Notes: a model not told the origin generated them from the sequence alone. Counted from the stretch's first letter, positions 1 to 12,207 are shown. The stretch: DNA of 64,000 nt from Eutreptiella sp. 'Long Island Sound 2002' (GCA_964036045.1 OZ038379.1:115905604-115969603), one strand, 5' to 3'. Program-made: numbers and translations.

Positions 1-1065
1 CATGGCGCTCCGGAGGGTCTTAACCCGCTCCACCAGCTCTGCCGCGGCCGGCTTTGCCGGGAGCTCCGGACCCGAGGCGAGGGGCTGTTGCTCCTCTAGC
101 CTTTTCAGGCGTCCCGACATGTCCTCCACTAAGTGGAGGAGGCTGTCCACCACTTGCTGCTGCTTCTGCAGGGCGGGCTCCAGATTCTCCCAGTACCGGG
201 TCTGATCCGCTCGCAACTCCTCCATGTCCTCCTCCGCGGCCGACTGGTCATCCAGGATCCCGGCGACGTCTTCCTCTGGACCGTCCTTCGCGTTGTCCAG
301 GCGGTCTAGGCGATGCACGATGGCGTCCATCCCCATCTTTGGGTACTTGCCCATGAGAAAGGACACGTGCTCGCAGTGGCACTCAGACTGCTTTCCGCCA
401 GATCCGGCACATCCCGCGGTTCCCGGCACCTCAGACTCGTCGCCCATGGGCGTATCGCCTATGGCGTCCGTCTCTGGTCCTGTGTGCCGGGGCACAGGTG
501 CCGTCCGGGCCCTGGCTGGCCTCTCCAAGCCCTCGGCGTCGTGCTTCAGGGCGTCTCGGGGGCCGTATGCGCCCTTGTGGGCGGTCTGGCCGTCTTCTCC
601 GACTCCCAAGGTGGCTCATAGGCTGTTCGATAGCCCTCGGAGTGCCCCTCGAATTCCCACAGCCTGACCGGGCTAGGGTCCGTATCCATAGCCCCGGCGT
701 CCCTTGCCGCGGACTTGGGTGACCCGCGCTTCTGGTAGCGCCGGGCCCGTCCTCCACTGCTGCCTGAATGGCAGGCCTCCTCAGAGTCCTCCGCGGCGGA
801 GCGGAGGTTGCATGCCTTTCGGCAGCGACGCTCACACATGGAGACCAGATCCTCCATGTCAAGTCCTCCTCTTCCCGAATGGCGTACTTCTCTTCGGGCT
901 TCAACTTCCGGAGTTCGCCATGCTCTTGAACGTCTCGGCTCTTCTATGGCTCCAATCTCCAGCGTGGTCTCCACCGAGTCCACAATACGCACCCGGGGCG
1001 TACTTGGGCAGGGCTCCTAGGGGCCCAAGTCCCCGGGTCGGCGGTAGGTAGGGGCAGCAGGTAAG
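1..1065 (-). pseudogene. Element A gag, N-terminal fragment (frameshifted)
   Basis: This is the first part of a Ty3-type gag read on the minus strand from the primer site at 1066-1077 leftwards; the rest lies outside the window. It is a close relative of the intact gag of element G at 55204-58308, and the two align over the whole stretch. The G copy is open here. This copy has an in-frame TAG near 1018 and a one-base loss near 550 in the segment after 'TAPE', which shifts the frame. The encoded region is hydrophilic and Arg/Glu/Pro-rich, with a coiled-coil-like stretch near 60-330, and carries no catalytic motif. It is therefore a dead or decaying copy. The function (particle structural protein) is inferred from its relative. 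Confidence 0.8.
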
Positions 1066-1077
1066 CCTCTGCTACCA
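1066..1077 (-). other. Primer-binding site, initiator tRNA-Met type (element A)
   Basis: On the minus strand this reads TGGTAGCAGAGG. That is complementary to a tRNA 3' end CCTCTGCTA-CCA, as expected for an initiator tRNA-Met with acceptor AGCAGAG. It directly follows the LTR end. Confidence 0.8.
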
Positions 1078-3426
1078 TAAAGAAGGTCCCTACCAGGACC
1101 GGCCCCCGCTGTGCCCCTTCCGCCTGTTACCCCTGCTGATTTACTCCGGATCAACGATTGCATCCCTCAACTCCAAGGTCCAAAATCCAAAAATATAGAA
1201 AATAAAATCCTCCTTCAACCCTGAATAGCAACCACATCCCACAAATACAGCAATAACCCGATTCACAATACAATCCACACTGCGGGCTTCCGTTCAGCAC
1301 ACCGGTCGTCTCACGGTGGCGGGCATGTACAAGAATTGCACCAAGAAAGAAAGCCCTGAAATTGGCATATGAACACAAAGGAAGCAAAGTTGGGGAAAGA
1401 GGTAAACCTACACATTCACAGCCATAAACCCCTCATTCCCTGGACTCAAGACCTTCTCTTGATTCACCATCATATTGCCCTGAACCAGGTCAAATGAGAT
1501 GGCTGAATGCCATGTGTCACAAGTCAGTACACAAACCCCAAAAATGTGTTCACTCACAAGCCTCTCAATCCTAGCGCAAAAGGGGAGGTGGCGTGTCATG
1601 GCCTAGAGTGGCGCTCAGGACAATGCCCTACCCTGACATAAACTTGGTTGGACTTGGAGTCGAATGGGCTTAGAGAAATGACCTATGAGTTTGAACTCAC
1701 AACATGCTAACAAACTGCCAATTCAAACCATATTGGCCATATATCAAATATATGCTCAAAATTGAAGTTACCACTTATCTGAAGGCTCAAAGCATGCATG
1801 GAATCGAAGTTTAGTATTCATGGGGAATAGAGACCAAAGGTTAATGCCCATGTACATCCCCACTTCACCCTCGAAACCCCTTCAGATATGGGCGCCACGC
1901 ACTGCCCAAGTCAGCCCATGATCTTGAGACCAAATCCTGTAATCCTTCGTGTGCCAAGCCAAATGGAGTACGCGATCCGGCATATGGTGGTGTTCAACTC
2001 CAAAGCATATGCCAACAAATGGACAACATACCATGGTTCGACTCTCCATAGGCTCCTTGCTGTTTGCCGACCAGTTAAGCACACAAAATACAAAAATGAG
2101 CCACAATTGAGGTCAAAAACATGTCCAAAAACAAAGTTGTCATGATAGTATATCTCTATGCTCACCCATGATATCCGCTCATGGTTCAATACACAAATGA
2201 TTGGAACCATTTGCGAACAATTCCCCCACTTGGATCCCCAATCAGGCGCATGGATATACCTTTGCCACTCATATCTACATGCCCCATGAAAATGGGAGTG
2301 CACTCATGGATCTCTTTGCCAAACATACCATGAGCAATACATACGCGGTAGACTTAGTCTAGCGCTTTGAATTCCACAACTGGGACATGGGCAAAGCCCT
2401 TGTCACGTATGGCTCCCCATCTTTTCGGCCACACGAAGATATATAACATGGGCGTGAGCATATCAAGACATATACTACCAATATGACACATAACCCTCAA
2501 AATAGGCTCCCACCATGGTATGCCATGCCCCTCCATGGTCAAAACTGTGAGTTAAATGGACGTGAGAACCTAAGAAAAGATGCTATGCAACCGCAAGACT
2601 CATGCGCTACACTCGAAAGTCATAATATCAAGTCCAGACACATGGTCAACAAGTTATAAACAAGTTTCTACCATGTTGACCATGATCCTATGATACAACG
2701 AGTGTGTGTGACGACTTAAGTTGTTGGACCCTACCAAAAATAAGTTAAGACCAAGGCGCTTGCAACGCAACCTTTCTTATTCTCTTTCCTCACACTCGCG
2801 CGTAGATATATCCCTTCAAAGTGGTCCCACGATCCACTTTTGTTTCCCTTATATCTCCAAGTCAAATGGGTGGCAAGTATAAGGGAAACCTGATTCGGGC
2901 ATAGGGAAAGGAGTATGACCACTCGAAGAAGACCAAATGAAGTGCGGCGATGTCGAAGTCGAAAATCCGATTTCGACATCGCCAAAAATTCAGATTAAAA
3001 TTTCGAGTGCATATTTAGAAAATTGCGGAAGCAACGAACCCTTTACTGATGAAATCTGACCCTTCATCGGAGTTTCTGCCAAAATATCTGGAAATAACAG
3101 TTAACCAATCGGTTACCGCAAAATCGCGAGCGAAATGACAGTCGCCGATACATTGACAATCAGAACGGAAGGCTGAAAAATTACGGAAACATTATGATAA
3201 TAAAACCCTGTTGATTCCTGATATTCTGATATATATATCTCAGCTGGCGGCGCCTCGGTACTGAATATGGCCGCTCATAGCCGGACTGGCCAAACCTATC
3301 ACACTATCACATCGGGTTAGGTCAGGTGGATGGGAGAGTATGATATCAGCCAATGGCGGCTTGCCGGCACATACATACACACCCCAAGTGACCCCAAGAT
3401 GGCCACGGGGGTCCGAACCGGCTTCA
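1078..3426 (-). repeat. LTR of element A (5' LTR, minus orientation)
   Basis: This 2,349-bp LTR is homologous to 58223-60581 (5' LTR of G) and, for its first 1.9 kb, to 47805-49742 (3' LTR of G). On the minus strand it begins TGAAGCCGG at 3426 and ends CTTTA next to the primer site. A gag start codon lies inside it at 1163 (minus) and stays open through the primer site. It carries a perfect 11-bp inverted repeat at 2947-2982. The right flank is the 3' part of the non-LTR element R1, so A inserted into R1. The TSD partner lies outside the window. Confidence 0.85.
2947..2982. other. Conserved hairpin in LTR A
   Basis: The arms GCGATGTCGAA (2947-2957) and TTCGACATCGC (2972-2982) pair perfectly. 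A G-T and three more pairs continue inside, leaving a 6-nt loop. The same hairpin occurs in both G LTRs and, with a compensatory change, in the F LTR. Confidence 0.75.
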
Positions 3427-4402
3427 CCCGGGACCGCCTCAGCCATCCGGCGTGCTGTGCGATGCTATGGGTTGGATTCCAGTCTGTGAGGGTGTCCAGT
3501 CCTCGGTACAGGGGGCACATCTTGAAACGGTTCCAGGTTTCTTCTTGCGCGTGGCCACAGATGCATTTGCCGTATCTTGCGGACACGTGGATCGAGCAGC
3601 GTGCGTACCATCGATGGTATTGGGTGAGGAGGGGAAGCTGTTAGGGGGCGAGTTGGAGTCGGGGGTTTTGTAAGTGTGCTGGGAGGCTGTCCAGGTGTAG
3701 GGCGGAGTAGTAGAGGGGGGTGTGGACGGAGTCTTCGAGGCATCAGAGGAGTTGGGTGTTCGCTGGGTGGCCCAGTGTGGTGGCAAGCTGCTGGATGGGT
3801 GTGGGGTAGTGGTACTGCTTGTCTGGATCTGTGTACGGCGTGTCCTCCGGTATCCATTGGGGGGGCTGTGTGGCTGAGGGTATCGGGGGTAGGACCTGCA
3901 GGTTGCTGTGGTGTGAAGTGTCCAGTAGTACATGTTCGAGCCCTGGGGTGTGGCTGGTGCTCTGGTGTTTGGCATGCGTGTCTGTGCGTCCATTGCCGTA
4001 TGTGTAGCGGTGTGACTCCTGTTTGACGATGTGTAGGGCGTCCTGGGGGTGCATGCCCCTGAAGGCCATCAATAGCCCCAACGCTTGTGTGGTCAGGCAG
4101 GACTCCATAGCCCTGTGGAGGAGCAGGTCCGCGAGGCGCTTGGTGAGGTGGATGTCGACCGTGGCGTCCACAACTACCCAGATGTTGTGTGGCCGGATTG
4201 TTGCGGCTGGTGGTGTGGCGGTGGCGGCGTGCGCAAGGGTGCACAGTTCGCCCTGGGAGGACGCCCGAAAGATGGTGGCCCCGGTGTGGTGTTCCACGTG
4301 GAGGCCGTCCGCGCGCCGGGTGATGCGCACAGAGGCACAACTTTTGAGGCATGGCCGTCCCCCGCTCAAAGCATTGCACCAAAGAGGCCTAACCATGGGC
4401 AA
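3427..4402 (-). pseudogene. R1 RNase H-like domain and terminal Cys motif
   Basis: The minus-strand frame starting at 4402 reads into an RNase H-like fold. It shows a 'GELCTLAHAA' helix with the usual Glu, a strand 'WVVVDATVD' with Asp near 4170, and a C-terminal 'GNGRTDTHAK' block with the final Asp near 3980. These match RNase HI order (E, D, D). The protein then becomes Pro/Thr/Ser-rich. In another frame near 3568-3505 there is CICG...C, a Cys pattern typical of the C-terminus of LINE proteins. The frame change between these parts and the nearby LTR insertion show that the gene is broken. RNase H would remove RNA from the RNA-DNA hybrid after target-primed reverse transcription. Confidence 0.6.
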
Positions 4403-5303
4403 AATGAGCGTTCATGGTGAGCCGAAGTTCTCCGAAGGACAGCCGCGGGTATTTACAAACCTAGTCAGGGTGAAAACACTGCATGAACTGCACCATGGGC
4501 CTGGAAAGGTTAAAATACTAGTGGAGGCCATTTCGGTGAAGGATGCAAAGGGATATATACCCTATACCAAGGCAAAATGAAGAATAACAAAGAGATGATA
4601 TAATGAAAATTGGACCAGCGGATTGAGCGAAGAGAACTGAGCAAGTGCAGTGGCAAATAGAAAAACAGACTGGAACAATCTGGCTTGCCTGAAGTCAGTC
4701 TGGGGCCCTGTAGGTGATCTGAGAATTACTAAAGTACAAAGCCCTTTCATTCTGCTCAAGTCTTGCGCTCTTGCCGTAATGGTCCTGAAAAAATAGAATA
4801 GAAAAATTCCAATTGATGGCTCAAACAAAAAAGACTCAATGGATCGGTAAGGTTTGCTGGTGCGCAGAGCTGTGCATGCAGTGGTGCAGTGTGGTGCAGT
4901 GTGGTGATGGTGTTGTGTCCTACAGTGTAGGTGGGTGACGGGTGAAGGCTGATGTGTCAGATGGCTGTTGGTTGCTGGCTGCGTGCTGGTGGATGTTGGC
5001 GGCTGCTGTTTGCTGGCTGTTTGCTCTTGGCTGCTGGGTGCTGGAGGTTGACTGTTGCTGCTGCTTGTCGCTGGCTGTTGATTGCTGGCTGCTGGTCGCT
5101 GGCTGCTGGTTGCCTGATGTTTGCTGCTGGCTGGTTGCTGGGTGCTACTTGCTTGCTGATGCAGGGTGGGACGGTGCTGTCGAGACAGGTCAAAGGGGTG
5201 TCGGAAGAAGGGAGCAGGAAATCGGGGGGGGGATAATGTTTGGGCTGTTTGGGGTGTGTGGCTGGGGGGGGGGTGTTTGCTGGCTGTTGCGCCCATGCCT
5301 TCT
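4403..5303. other. Non-coding insert between R1 RT and RNase H
   Basis: This 0.9-kb stretch separates the end of the RT frame (5304) from the RNase H frame (4402) and shows no conserved protein motif. It contains short GTGCAGTGTGGT repeats near 4881-4905 and the minisatellite listed separately. On the minus strand it starts near 'AA GTGAAG' and ends near 'TTTGAG', so a decayed intron is possible. A secondary insertion is equally possible. Confidence 0.5.
4958..5160. repeat. CTGGCTGCTGGTTG-type minisatellite
   Basis: About 200 bp of imperfect tandem units built from GCTGGCTGCTGG/TTGCTGGC. It yields artificial Cys/Trp/Leu-rich frames on the plus strand and Gln/Pro/Ser-rich frames on the minus strand; neither looks like a real protein. 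Confidence 0.85.
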
Positions 5304-7861
5304 TCACTTGCTGTCGGGCGTGGCGTAGGGCGTCTTCGGGGTGCGAAGGTGCAGGAGTTGGTACCCGATGGCTGCGTTGAGCACTGCTTCCATGAAGTAT
5401 GCCAGCCCCTGCTTAGACAGGAGGTCCCTCCTGGCAAGTTGAGGTAGCCGGGCGAGGCGCCCTTCCACCTTGCTTGGGAGTGGGATGTGGTGGTGCCGCG
5501 TGGCCTGTGTGACTCCCAGGTGGACTGTGGTGTCCTCCAGGTGGAGGGGTTCGCCTTTTCGGATGTGGGGGGTGGGGGTCCCGGTGTCGGCTAGCCCGAC
5601 CGATTTGCGGGGGTGCACCAGGAGTTGGTGGGCGTCAAGGTAGGTTATGGTGAGCTGGAGAATGGCGGACGCTTGCTCGGTGGTCGTTGGAAGCCCTGCA
5701 TCCTCAGGGTCGCGGCGGCGGGTTGCCGTAGTTGAGAGGTTGTCGTCCGCAAAGTTGATGAGCGGGCACCGTAGCGGGTATGGGGCGTAGCGCGGGTATA
5801 CCCGTGCTAGCTCGAATGCCAGCAGTAGGGTGACGAGGAGGTAGAGGAAGGGGCCCTCGGCGCCACCCTGGGGGACCCTGCTGTCTGTGCCGGTCCAGGA
5901 GAGAAGGCCTGCGGCTGTGATGACGGCGTAGAGCCGGGTCTTGATGTAGCCGGTCATGAAGGATAGGAATGGGAGGCCCATGGCATCCCATACCTCCGTA
6001 AGAAGCCGGTGTGTGGCGTGGGGGAACGCGCCTTGGACGTCGAGGGAGGCGACAATCATCTCCTAGGGGTTCATGTCCAGCGTGGTGTCCTCGAGGAGGA
6101 AGGCCTCGTGGGGGAACCTGCCGGCCATGGCTCCCCACATGCTGGCGGGCACGTGGGCGAAGACCGCGGGCGCGATGCGGCCATGGATGAGCGTCCACAC
6201 CAGGTTGACTTCGGTGGTGGCGCAGACTATGGGCCGCCACTTCCCCGGCTGCGCCCAGTCCACCTTCTTGTAGAGGGGGTGGACCAGGTTGGCCCACTCA
6301 GGGGGGATGGGCGCGGTGCCCGTGACGACGTCCCACAGGCGTGCTGCCAGGCGGCGCTTGAAGGGCAGGGTGAGGCATTGGTACGCTTCGGTCCGTAAAC
6401 CGTCGACGCCGGGCACGACCCCCTTTTTCAGGCGGTCCAGGGCGCGTTGCAGTTCTGAGATGCTGAAGGGGTTGTGTCTGATGGCGCAACGCTGTTCCCG
6501 GTTGAAAACCCTGGGCACATGCTCGCGGAAGGTGCTTCTGGTATGGGGGTCGAGCTCGGGGAGGGCGTCCCCGTGTTGCGCCTGGAAGCTGTCGGGGACT
6601 GCCTGGAGGACGGCACCGGGGTCGTTGGTGAGGCCCTTCTCGGGGATGCGCAGCGCGTGGATGGTACGGAGCCCTGTGTCCTCCAGGATGCGGCTGACAT
6701 ACCGCAGGGACTTGTACGGCGTGTCGTTTCTGCCCTATCTTTCGCGTTCCTGGGCTGCGGCCGCTATGCAGTGGGCCTGCCATTCCTGGAGGTGGTGGCG
6801 GGGGAGGGTGAGGAGCGCACGGAGGTGGGCGTCCCGGTCTCGTGCCTCTGGTGTGCTGGGGCGCAGCAGGGTGGCGAGTTCCTCTTTCGTGGTAGAGATG
6901 TCATGGACGAGGTGTTGGAGGGTGAGGTCCGGTGGTGCTCCTGTGTGGCTGGTGTCGCGCTCCATACCGCATGCTTGTGCCGCCCGGCGCATGGCGGTGG
7001 TGAGTGTTGGCGCATTCGAGCGGCGCAGGATGGCTTGTACGACCCTGTTATACCTGTGCCAGGCGCTGTGATCGTCCTCGGCCGGGAAGCGTAGTGTGGG
7101 TGGGAGGGTGTCGTCTGGCAGGGTGGCCGTGGTGGGGGTAGGTACGGGATGATGAGGTCGATGTAGGGGGGTCGGTGGCCTGTGCCCGTGGGCGGGAGGT
7201 CCCCGTAGGTTGCCTCGTTGATGCGCACCATGGTTGGGTCCCCGTAGCACGTGTCAATGCGGGAGGAGTTGGCGCCGGCTTCGTCAGGGTAATGGGAGGG
7301 TATGCCGGTGAGCCCTGCCGTGAGGTCGTTGAGGCCCAGTTAGTGCATGGCGTCCCAGACAGCTATGTCAGTGGCTGTGGGTGGGACGGTGCGGTTGTCG
7401 TTGGTTGGGGCGGCGTTTAGGTTGCCTATGATGATAGTGGGTGCCAGGATGGAGAGGCGGCGGTACGCCAGGCTCAGGGCGTCCAGGAAGTTCTTCGTCT
7501 CCTCTCCGAATGGGACGTGCGTGAGTAGCACGTTTAGCTGCCATCTGGGCCCGTTGCACTCGTACGCCCCGAGGCGACCGTCCACTCCGAGGTCGGGGTG
7601 GGCATGCACCGTGACCGACGTCTTGTGGTGGAGCAACACCCCTCGTTGCCAGTGGGGGTGATATTTGTTCCCCTGCGGGTCCAGGATCGGTGCCGGTTCT
7701 GGCTGGTCCGCTCTGCGGAGGACTTGCTCCAGGAGCCCCAGGAGGTCTGCGCCTTGGGGGTGTGGCCCGGGCATGGCTTGCACTGTGGCGGCCTTGGTGG
7801 GGTCGTAGGTGACCGCGGGCTCGTTCAGGATGTTGATGCGGGTGTGAGCTTCTGTAGGCAC
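5304..7861 (-). pseudogene. R1 ORF2: AP-endonuclease and reverse transcriptase
   Basis: The endonuclease frame runs from 7861. Its second half contains 'LNVLLTHVPFGE', then 'IIIGNLNAAP' (the GDFN-like metal block) near 7420. After one stop at about 7340 come 'SRIDTCYGD' and 'HRPPYIDLIIPYLP', typical of the exonuclease-endonuclease-phosphatase C-terminus. The RT follows: 'KKGVVPGVDGLRTEAY', 'WANLVHPLYKK', 'GKWRPIVC', 'ASLDVQGAFPHATH', 'RVPQGGAEGPFLY' and the catalytic 'FADD' at about 5742-5753. An in-frame TAG at 6063-6065 interrupts the RT just before the catalytic-Asp block; CAG to TAG would explain it. Further shifts lie near 6520-6735. The intact protein would nick target DNA and copy the RNA from the 3' hydroxyl. 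This copy cannot make it. Confidence 0.8.
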
Positions 7862-10800
7862 CGGTTGCTGGGGACCGGTAGTTGTGGAGGCGAGCCGTGT
7901 CCGGCCCGGGCCTTGTCAGGCTTTGAGGAGGTCGATGACACCCTGAGCTGCGGGTGCCTTGCAGTTCCGCTTCTGGGGCTTCGGTAGGGGCCATGCACTG
8001 TTGACTTCGCCCGTGCACTCAGTGCTGTTGAGGTGCTCCGTGTCGGGGCTGCATAGCGGCATGGGGACCATCTCACGACCGTTTCGGTCCCGCCAGAGGT
8101 CGATGGTGCGCCCCACCTTCTTGTCGTTGGGGCTGGCTGGGTCCCACTTGACGCGGATCTAGAACCCCTGGTGGTCCCCGGTGACGCGGTACCGGTGCTT
8201 GACCTCACCTGCGGCCCATATCCACTTGGAGGGGCCCGCGGCCGGGTACCTATGGCATATTCGGGATACAGGGCGGCGGCTTCCTCTGTGGTCCAGCTCT
8301 TCGAATTGGCTTTTTGCTTGGTTGCGGATTTGGCCTGTGCAGGGGCCTTGCGTTTCTTCGCACCTTGGCGGCGCCGGGCATTGGGCTGTCCCCGTTTGTC
8401 TGGTGCGCCCTGGGGCTGCTGTACAGGCGCGTGGCCCGGTGCCAACACGGGATGCTCACGGGTGGCTGAAACGTCAGGCTTGGACGTGGGGACGATGTCC
8501 TCCAGCTGGAGCACTTGCTTGGTCATGAGGCCAAGCACTTCCTCGGCCTCCTGCAGGGCGTCGGGCGGGTCCGTGGGCCAGGTGAGGAGCCGCTGCCCGG
8601 TGACTGCTCTGTGGCGGCGCATGTGGGCCGTGTAGTGGGTGGCGTTGCGTGTCCACGCTGGGGTGCGTACCGGGGGGAGGGGGCCCCCTGGCGCCCCCTG
8701 AGCCCAGTGGACGGCGTAGTGCGGCGCTTTCCAGGCTGTCTCTGGGGTGTGGGGGACGCGGGCAGCGAGTCGCAAGCCGTCCATTCCGCGTGGTGGGGGC
8801 AGGACTGCGTCGTCGGAGGCGTGTGCCGTTGCCCGTCTGGCCTTGCCGTGGTCGTCCCATTCCACTGTCCACCAGATGTCCTGGTGTTTGAGGATGTGGA
8901 CCTCCGTTGTGGCCGGGGGGGCGTCCATGGCGTCCCAGCTGACGAGCTGGATTGGGCGGACCACGGGGTGGGTCTTCGAGGGTGCTCGCGTGCTGAAGAT
9001 TCGGTGGATGTCCCCGGCGGTAGGGCCCGTGTCGGGGGCGTCCAGCGCTGCCTGGACTAGAGGTGGGGAGGGGCGGTCCTCCCAAAGGCGGGAGGCGGAC
9101 GCCGTGGCGTACATGGCTGCGATCAGGACATGCTCCGTCAGCCCTTCCACCATGAGGCTGCATTCCCCCTCCAAGTCTCGGGGGATGGTGGCTTCCGCCT
9201 TTAGGATGAGGAGTGCGATGGCGCGTGTGAGTGCAGGCGTGGCATGCGTCGGTTCATCTGGCAGGCGTCCGTCTGATGGGGTGTTGGGGGGGGCGCTTCT
9301 GGAAGGGGGATGGTCCCACCGCCAGCTGCTCAGCAAGGTGTAGCGGTATGGCGTGGTGGCGGTCCGCGGCGGGCAGGAGGTAGGGGTGTGGGTCCCGGGG
9401 TATAGTGCCTAGGCATATGCCCCCTCTGTAGGTAGGGATGGGCAGGGGTTGCAGCAGAGCGCCCGCGCATGGTTGCGCGCACCAGGAGTTGCAGTGGGTA
9501 CACTGAGCCGTTATGGGGTGTGGTACCGCATACACGGTGAAGGGCCCTACCGCGAGCTGGATGTGGTGGAGGATGATGGTGCGGAGGTCCGCCAGCCGTG
9601 CCGTGCGGCTTTCGCCATAGTATATCCAGAGTGTGTCCTCAAGTGCCATTTTGAGGCCTAGCTTGCGGGCCAGCAGGTTCAAGGTGCTTTCCTTGGTGGC
9701 CTCGGTGACGGTGCCGGGTCCAGCACTAATGCGTGGGAGCAGCTGGTTTTAGTGGTGTGCCGCGGCCCATCTGCGGGCTGCGTGGAGGGCGGTGCTGTCG
9801 GCCGGAGGGGGCGCGTGGTAGGCGGGCCTTTTGCGCGGGGTCGGGGCGACGTGTAGTGGATGCTTCCTCGCTGGACGCGGGTGGTGTCGTGGTGGCTGGA
9901 GGCCAGGGTAGGTGGTGGAGGTGTATATGGTGATGGGGGAGCGCTCATGCGTGGCGTGGAGGTAGTAGTGGTCGCGGCCCGTGTTGTGGGTGACAATGAC
10001 GTTGGGCGTCGGTATGTCGTAGTGGAGTGCGGTATTGGGGAGCTGTTTGGTGACGCGTGCCGTCGCGTTCCTCGTTTTGGGTGCGGTGTTGTGGGGCACC
10101 AGGATGTGGACGGCCCATGCATCGTGGGCAGGGAGGTTGAGGTCCGGTAGGGGTGGATAAATGGGGAATCCCCAGAAATGTGCGAAAGCTGGGTTGTGGC
10201 GTGCCGCTGCTTCTTTGATGACGAACGGTGCCCATTACGGTGGCGCCCTAACTTGCTGGGCCATGGCGGCGACGGCCTCGGCAATTGCTGTGACGTCTGA
10301 GCCGATGCCTGGCTGGTATGCGGGTGGTTTTAGGGCCCCTACCGGTGCGGGGTGGTGCCACCACAGGGTGTAGCCCTTTTGCGTGTTACCAGGGGGGTGT
10401 GCATGAGGCCTTGGTGGTTGGAGATGGCGGGCTTGAGGGCTTCCACTGCGTCGCGGTGGGGGGTGCGCGTGTGGGCGGAGACCCCGGTGGGGGGGACGCC
10501 CCGGTGTGGGATTCGGCCGCGGTGGGGGCCCGCTTGAGGGTGTGACTGGTGAGGGAGAGCCTGTGCAGCCCATCGTGCAGGGAGGCGCACACGTGTGCCC
10601 ACCTGTCCGCCCATCGCTGTTGGGCGTCTCCTGTGCTTGCCCCTGTGGGCAGTTGTATGATGATCATGTGCCAGGGGTGTGACGCTGGTACCACAGTGGG
10701 GGGTGTGGTGTGTTCGTGGACGTGTAACCCTACCGCGGTGTCTGCGCTCGTCGTCACGTAGTCCTCTCCCCCCGCTGCGTGGACGTCTTCGATGGCGTCC

Positions 10801-11935
10801 CCTCCTTCTAGGGTGAGGAGGAGGTGTGTGCCAGGGGGCTGCGTGTGTGTCTCCGCGTCCCGGAGGCACAGGTACGAGAGCGCCACGGCGCCGGGGAGGA
10901 TTTCTCCCCACCTGAAGGTGCCCTCGGGTGTTGCCCAGTGCAAGGGCAGTGTGCAGCATCCCCGCTAATCTCTGGTGGCATGGTGCTTGTGGGGGAGGTG
11001 ACGCTTTCTGAGCCGGTGCGGTATGTGTTCGGTGGTGGTTGTGGGAGGGTCCCAATTACATTCCTCTTGGGGGGGTGCATCTGCGTCGTCCTCCTGGGGC
11101 TGGGCTGGCAGCAGCGCCTGTGCAGTGGGTGTGGTGTCGGGTAATCCGCTGTGTGTGAGGATATAGAAGCCCTCAGGGGTGAGCTGGAGTACGATGTCCC
11201 ACTTTGCCGTCTGCTCCGGGGACCATTGGTGGGGCCCGCTCTGCGACCGGTGGAGGGTGACGTGATGGCCCCATGTCCAGCTCTGGTAGGCGAGGAGGCT
11301 GGAGATGGTGTCTTGCTCCAGGTCCCCCACGCTCTCCACGTACGGCGTCATGTTGGTGACGTCGATGGCGTACTCTTCCTCCCACTCTTGTGTGGGGGCG
11401 CCTGGAGAGGGGTTGGTGGTGTACCCGTGGAGCCCCGGCCCCGTGACGTCGGGCAGGTCGTGCTCGAGGGACGCCTGGTACTCGGCGGGCCCTTGCTGGC
11501 TTCGTGGGTGGGGTGGTTGCGCAGCAGGGCGTTGGACAGGTGTGTCCAGGGCGCCCGCTCGCGGGGCGGAGGCTGCGGGGGGGCATTTTGCGCAGAGTCG
11601 GCGTGGCCGGGGTCTGCGGGGTCGCTTGCTGGGGGCTCTGGCTCTGCCGGGGTTAGGTCCATATGCTGCTCGGTGTCCTCCGTGTGTTGGAGCTCCAGCT
11701 CTAGCAGGCTGTCAATGTCGAGGGCCATGGGATAATCGTGGGTGTCCACGTGTTGGGGTGCAGCTTTGTGGCGCGGTGGGCGTGTTATGTTGGTGCTCGG
11801 GGCAAGTGCCGCGGCCGGTGCGGGGTTGTGCGCCGCTGCCCGGGAAAGCGCCCGGTTTGACGTGGTTGTGGTGTGTGGCTGCTTGCTGGTGGCTGTCCCG
11901 GCCGGTGGTGTTTTGAGGGCACTTTCGAACTCCAC
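7862..11935 (-). pseudogene. R1 ORF1-like region
   Basis: Several minus-strand frames together suggest one long Pro/Thr/Ala-rich protein region, now fragmented. Open stretches are 11935-11348, 11351-10386 (interrupted by one in-frame TAG near 10960), 10284-9749, 9682-9254 and 9336-7825. The 9682-9254 piece has a Cys cluster (CTHCNSWCAQPC), which may be a nucleic-acid-binding knuckle. The 9336-8230 piece has a basic Lys/Arg-rich C-terminal part, and near 8160 another in-frame TAG precedes a block ending at 7918. ORF1 proteins of LINEs bind RNA, and that role is inferred here only from position. I recognise no named domain. Confidence 0.5.
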
Positions 11936-12195
11936 ATCTCTGTACCCAATGGAATGCGGAAACTGCCCATTTGCATGTAGGTCAGGTATGATATTTTGTG
12001 TTCGTATTTGTCCATTGCTCCTTTCTTCCTTTCAGGGGATGTCTATTTCTTATTTGTATTATCGTTGATACTTGGATTGAGATTCCAGTGTGGACTTCTT
12101 GCTCTTTTTGCAGTGCAGTGTCATGGTGTTGATCCAAGGGTGACAAGGACAAGGTCAGCGTTCCCTTAGGAAGAAAAGATTCGAGGGGTAAAAGT
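11936..12195. other. AT-rich spacer, possible LTR end of an older element
   Basis: No gene is visible. The stretch ends exactly at a primer-site match (12196), so it might be the 3' part of an LTR, but no second copy occurs in the window. It holds a pyrimidine tract ending in CAG near 12036. Confidence 0.3.
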
Positions 12196-12207
12196 TGGTA
12201 GCAGAGG
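12196..12207 (+). other. Orphan tRNA-Met primer-site match
   Basis: TGGTAGCAGAGG, identical over 12 nt to the primer sites of elements A, G and E2. No recognisable LTR or gag borders it. It may mark an old, degraded LTR element or be part of the H unit downstream. Confidence 0.45.

Larger units (their letters stand above)
3427..11935 (-). mobile_element. Non-LTR (LINE-like) retrotransposon R1, decayed
   Basis: Read on the minus strand, this region carries in order an ORF1-like region (about 11935-7870), an AP-endonuclease domain (about 7861-7130), a reverse transcriptase (about 6700-5304), a non-coding minisatellite block (5303-4403), an RNase H-like domain (4402-3960) and a Cys motif (3568-3505). 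This is the order of APE-type LINEs that keep RNase H. All frames are broken by stops or shifts. No poly(A) tail or target repeat can be seen, because the 3' side is cut by LTR A at 3426. The family is not named; motif order supports non-LTR class I identity. Confidence 0.8.

Noticed and set aside
3465-4382. 305-codon minus-strand frame overlapping the RNase H region
   Set aside because: It is His/Pro/Arg-rich and out of phase with the frame that shows RNase H motifs; it is a composition artefact.
4942-5328. Cys/Trp/Leu-rich plus-strand frames that look like a secreted cysteine-rich protein
   Set aside because: They are produced by the minisatellite; several frames of the same repeat give similar strings.
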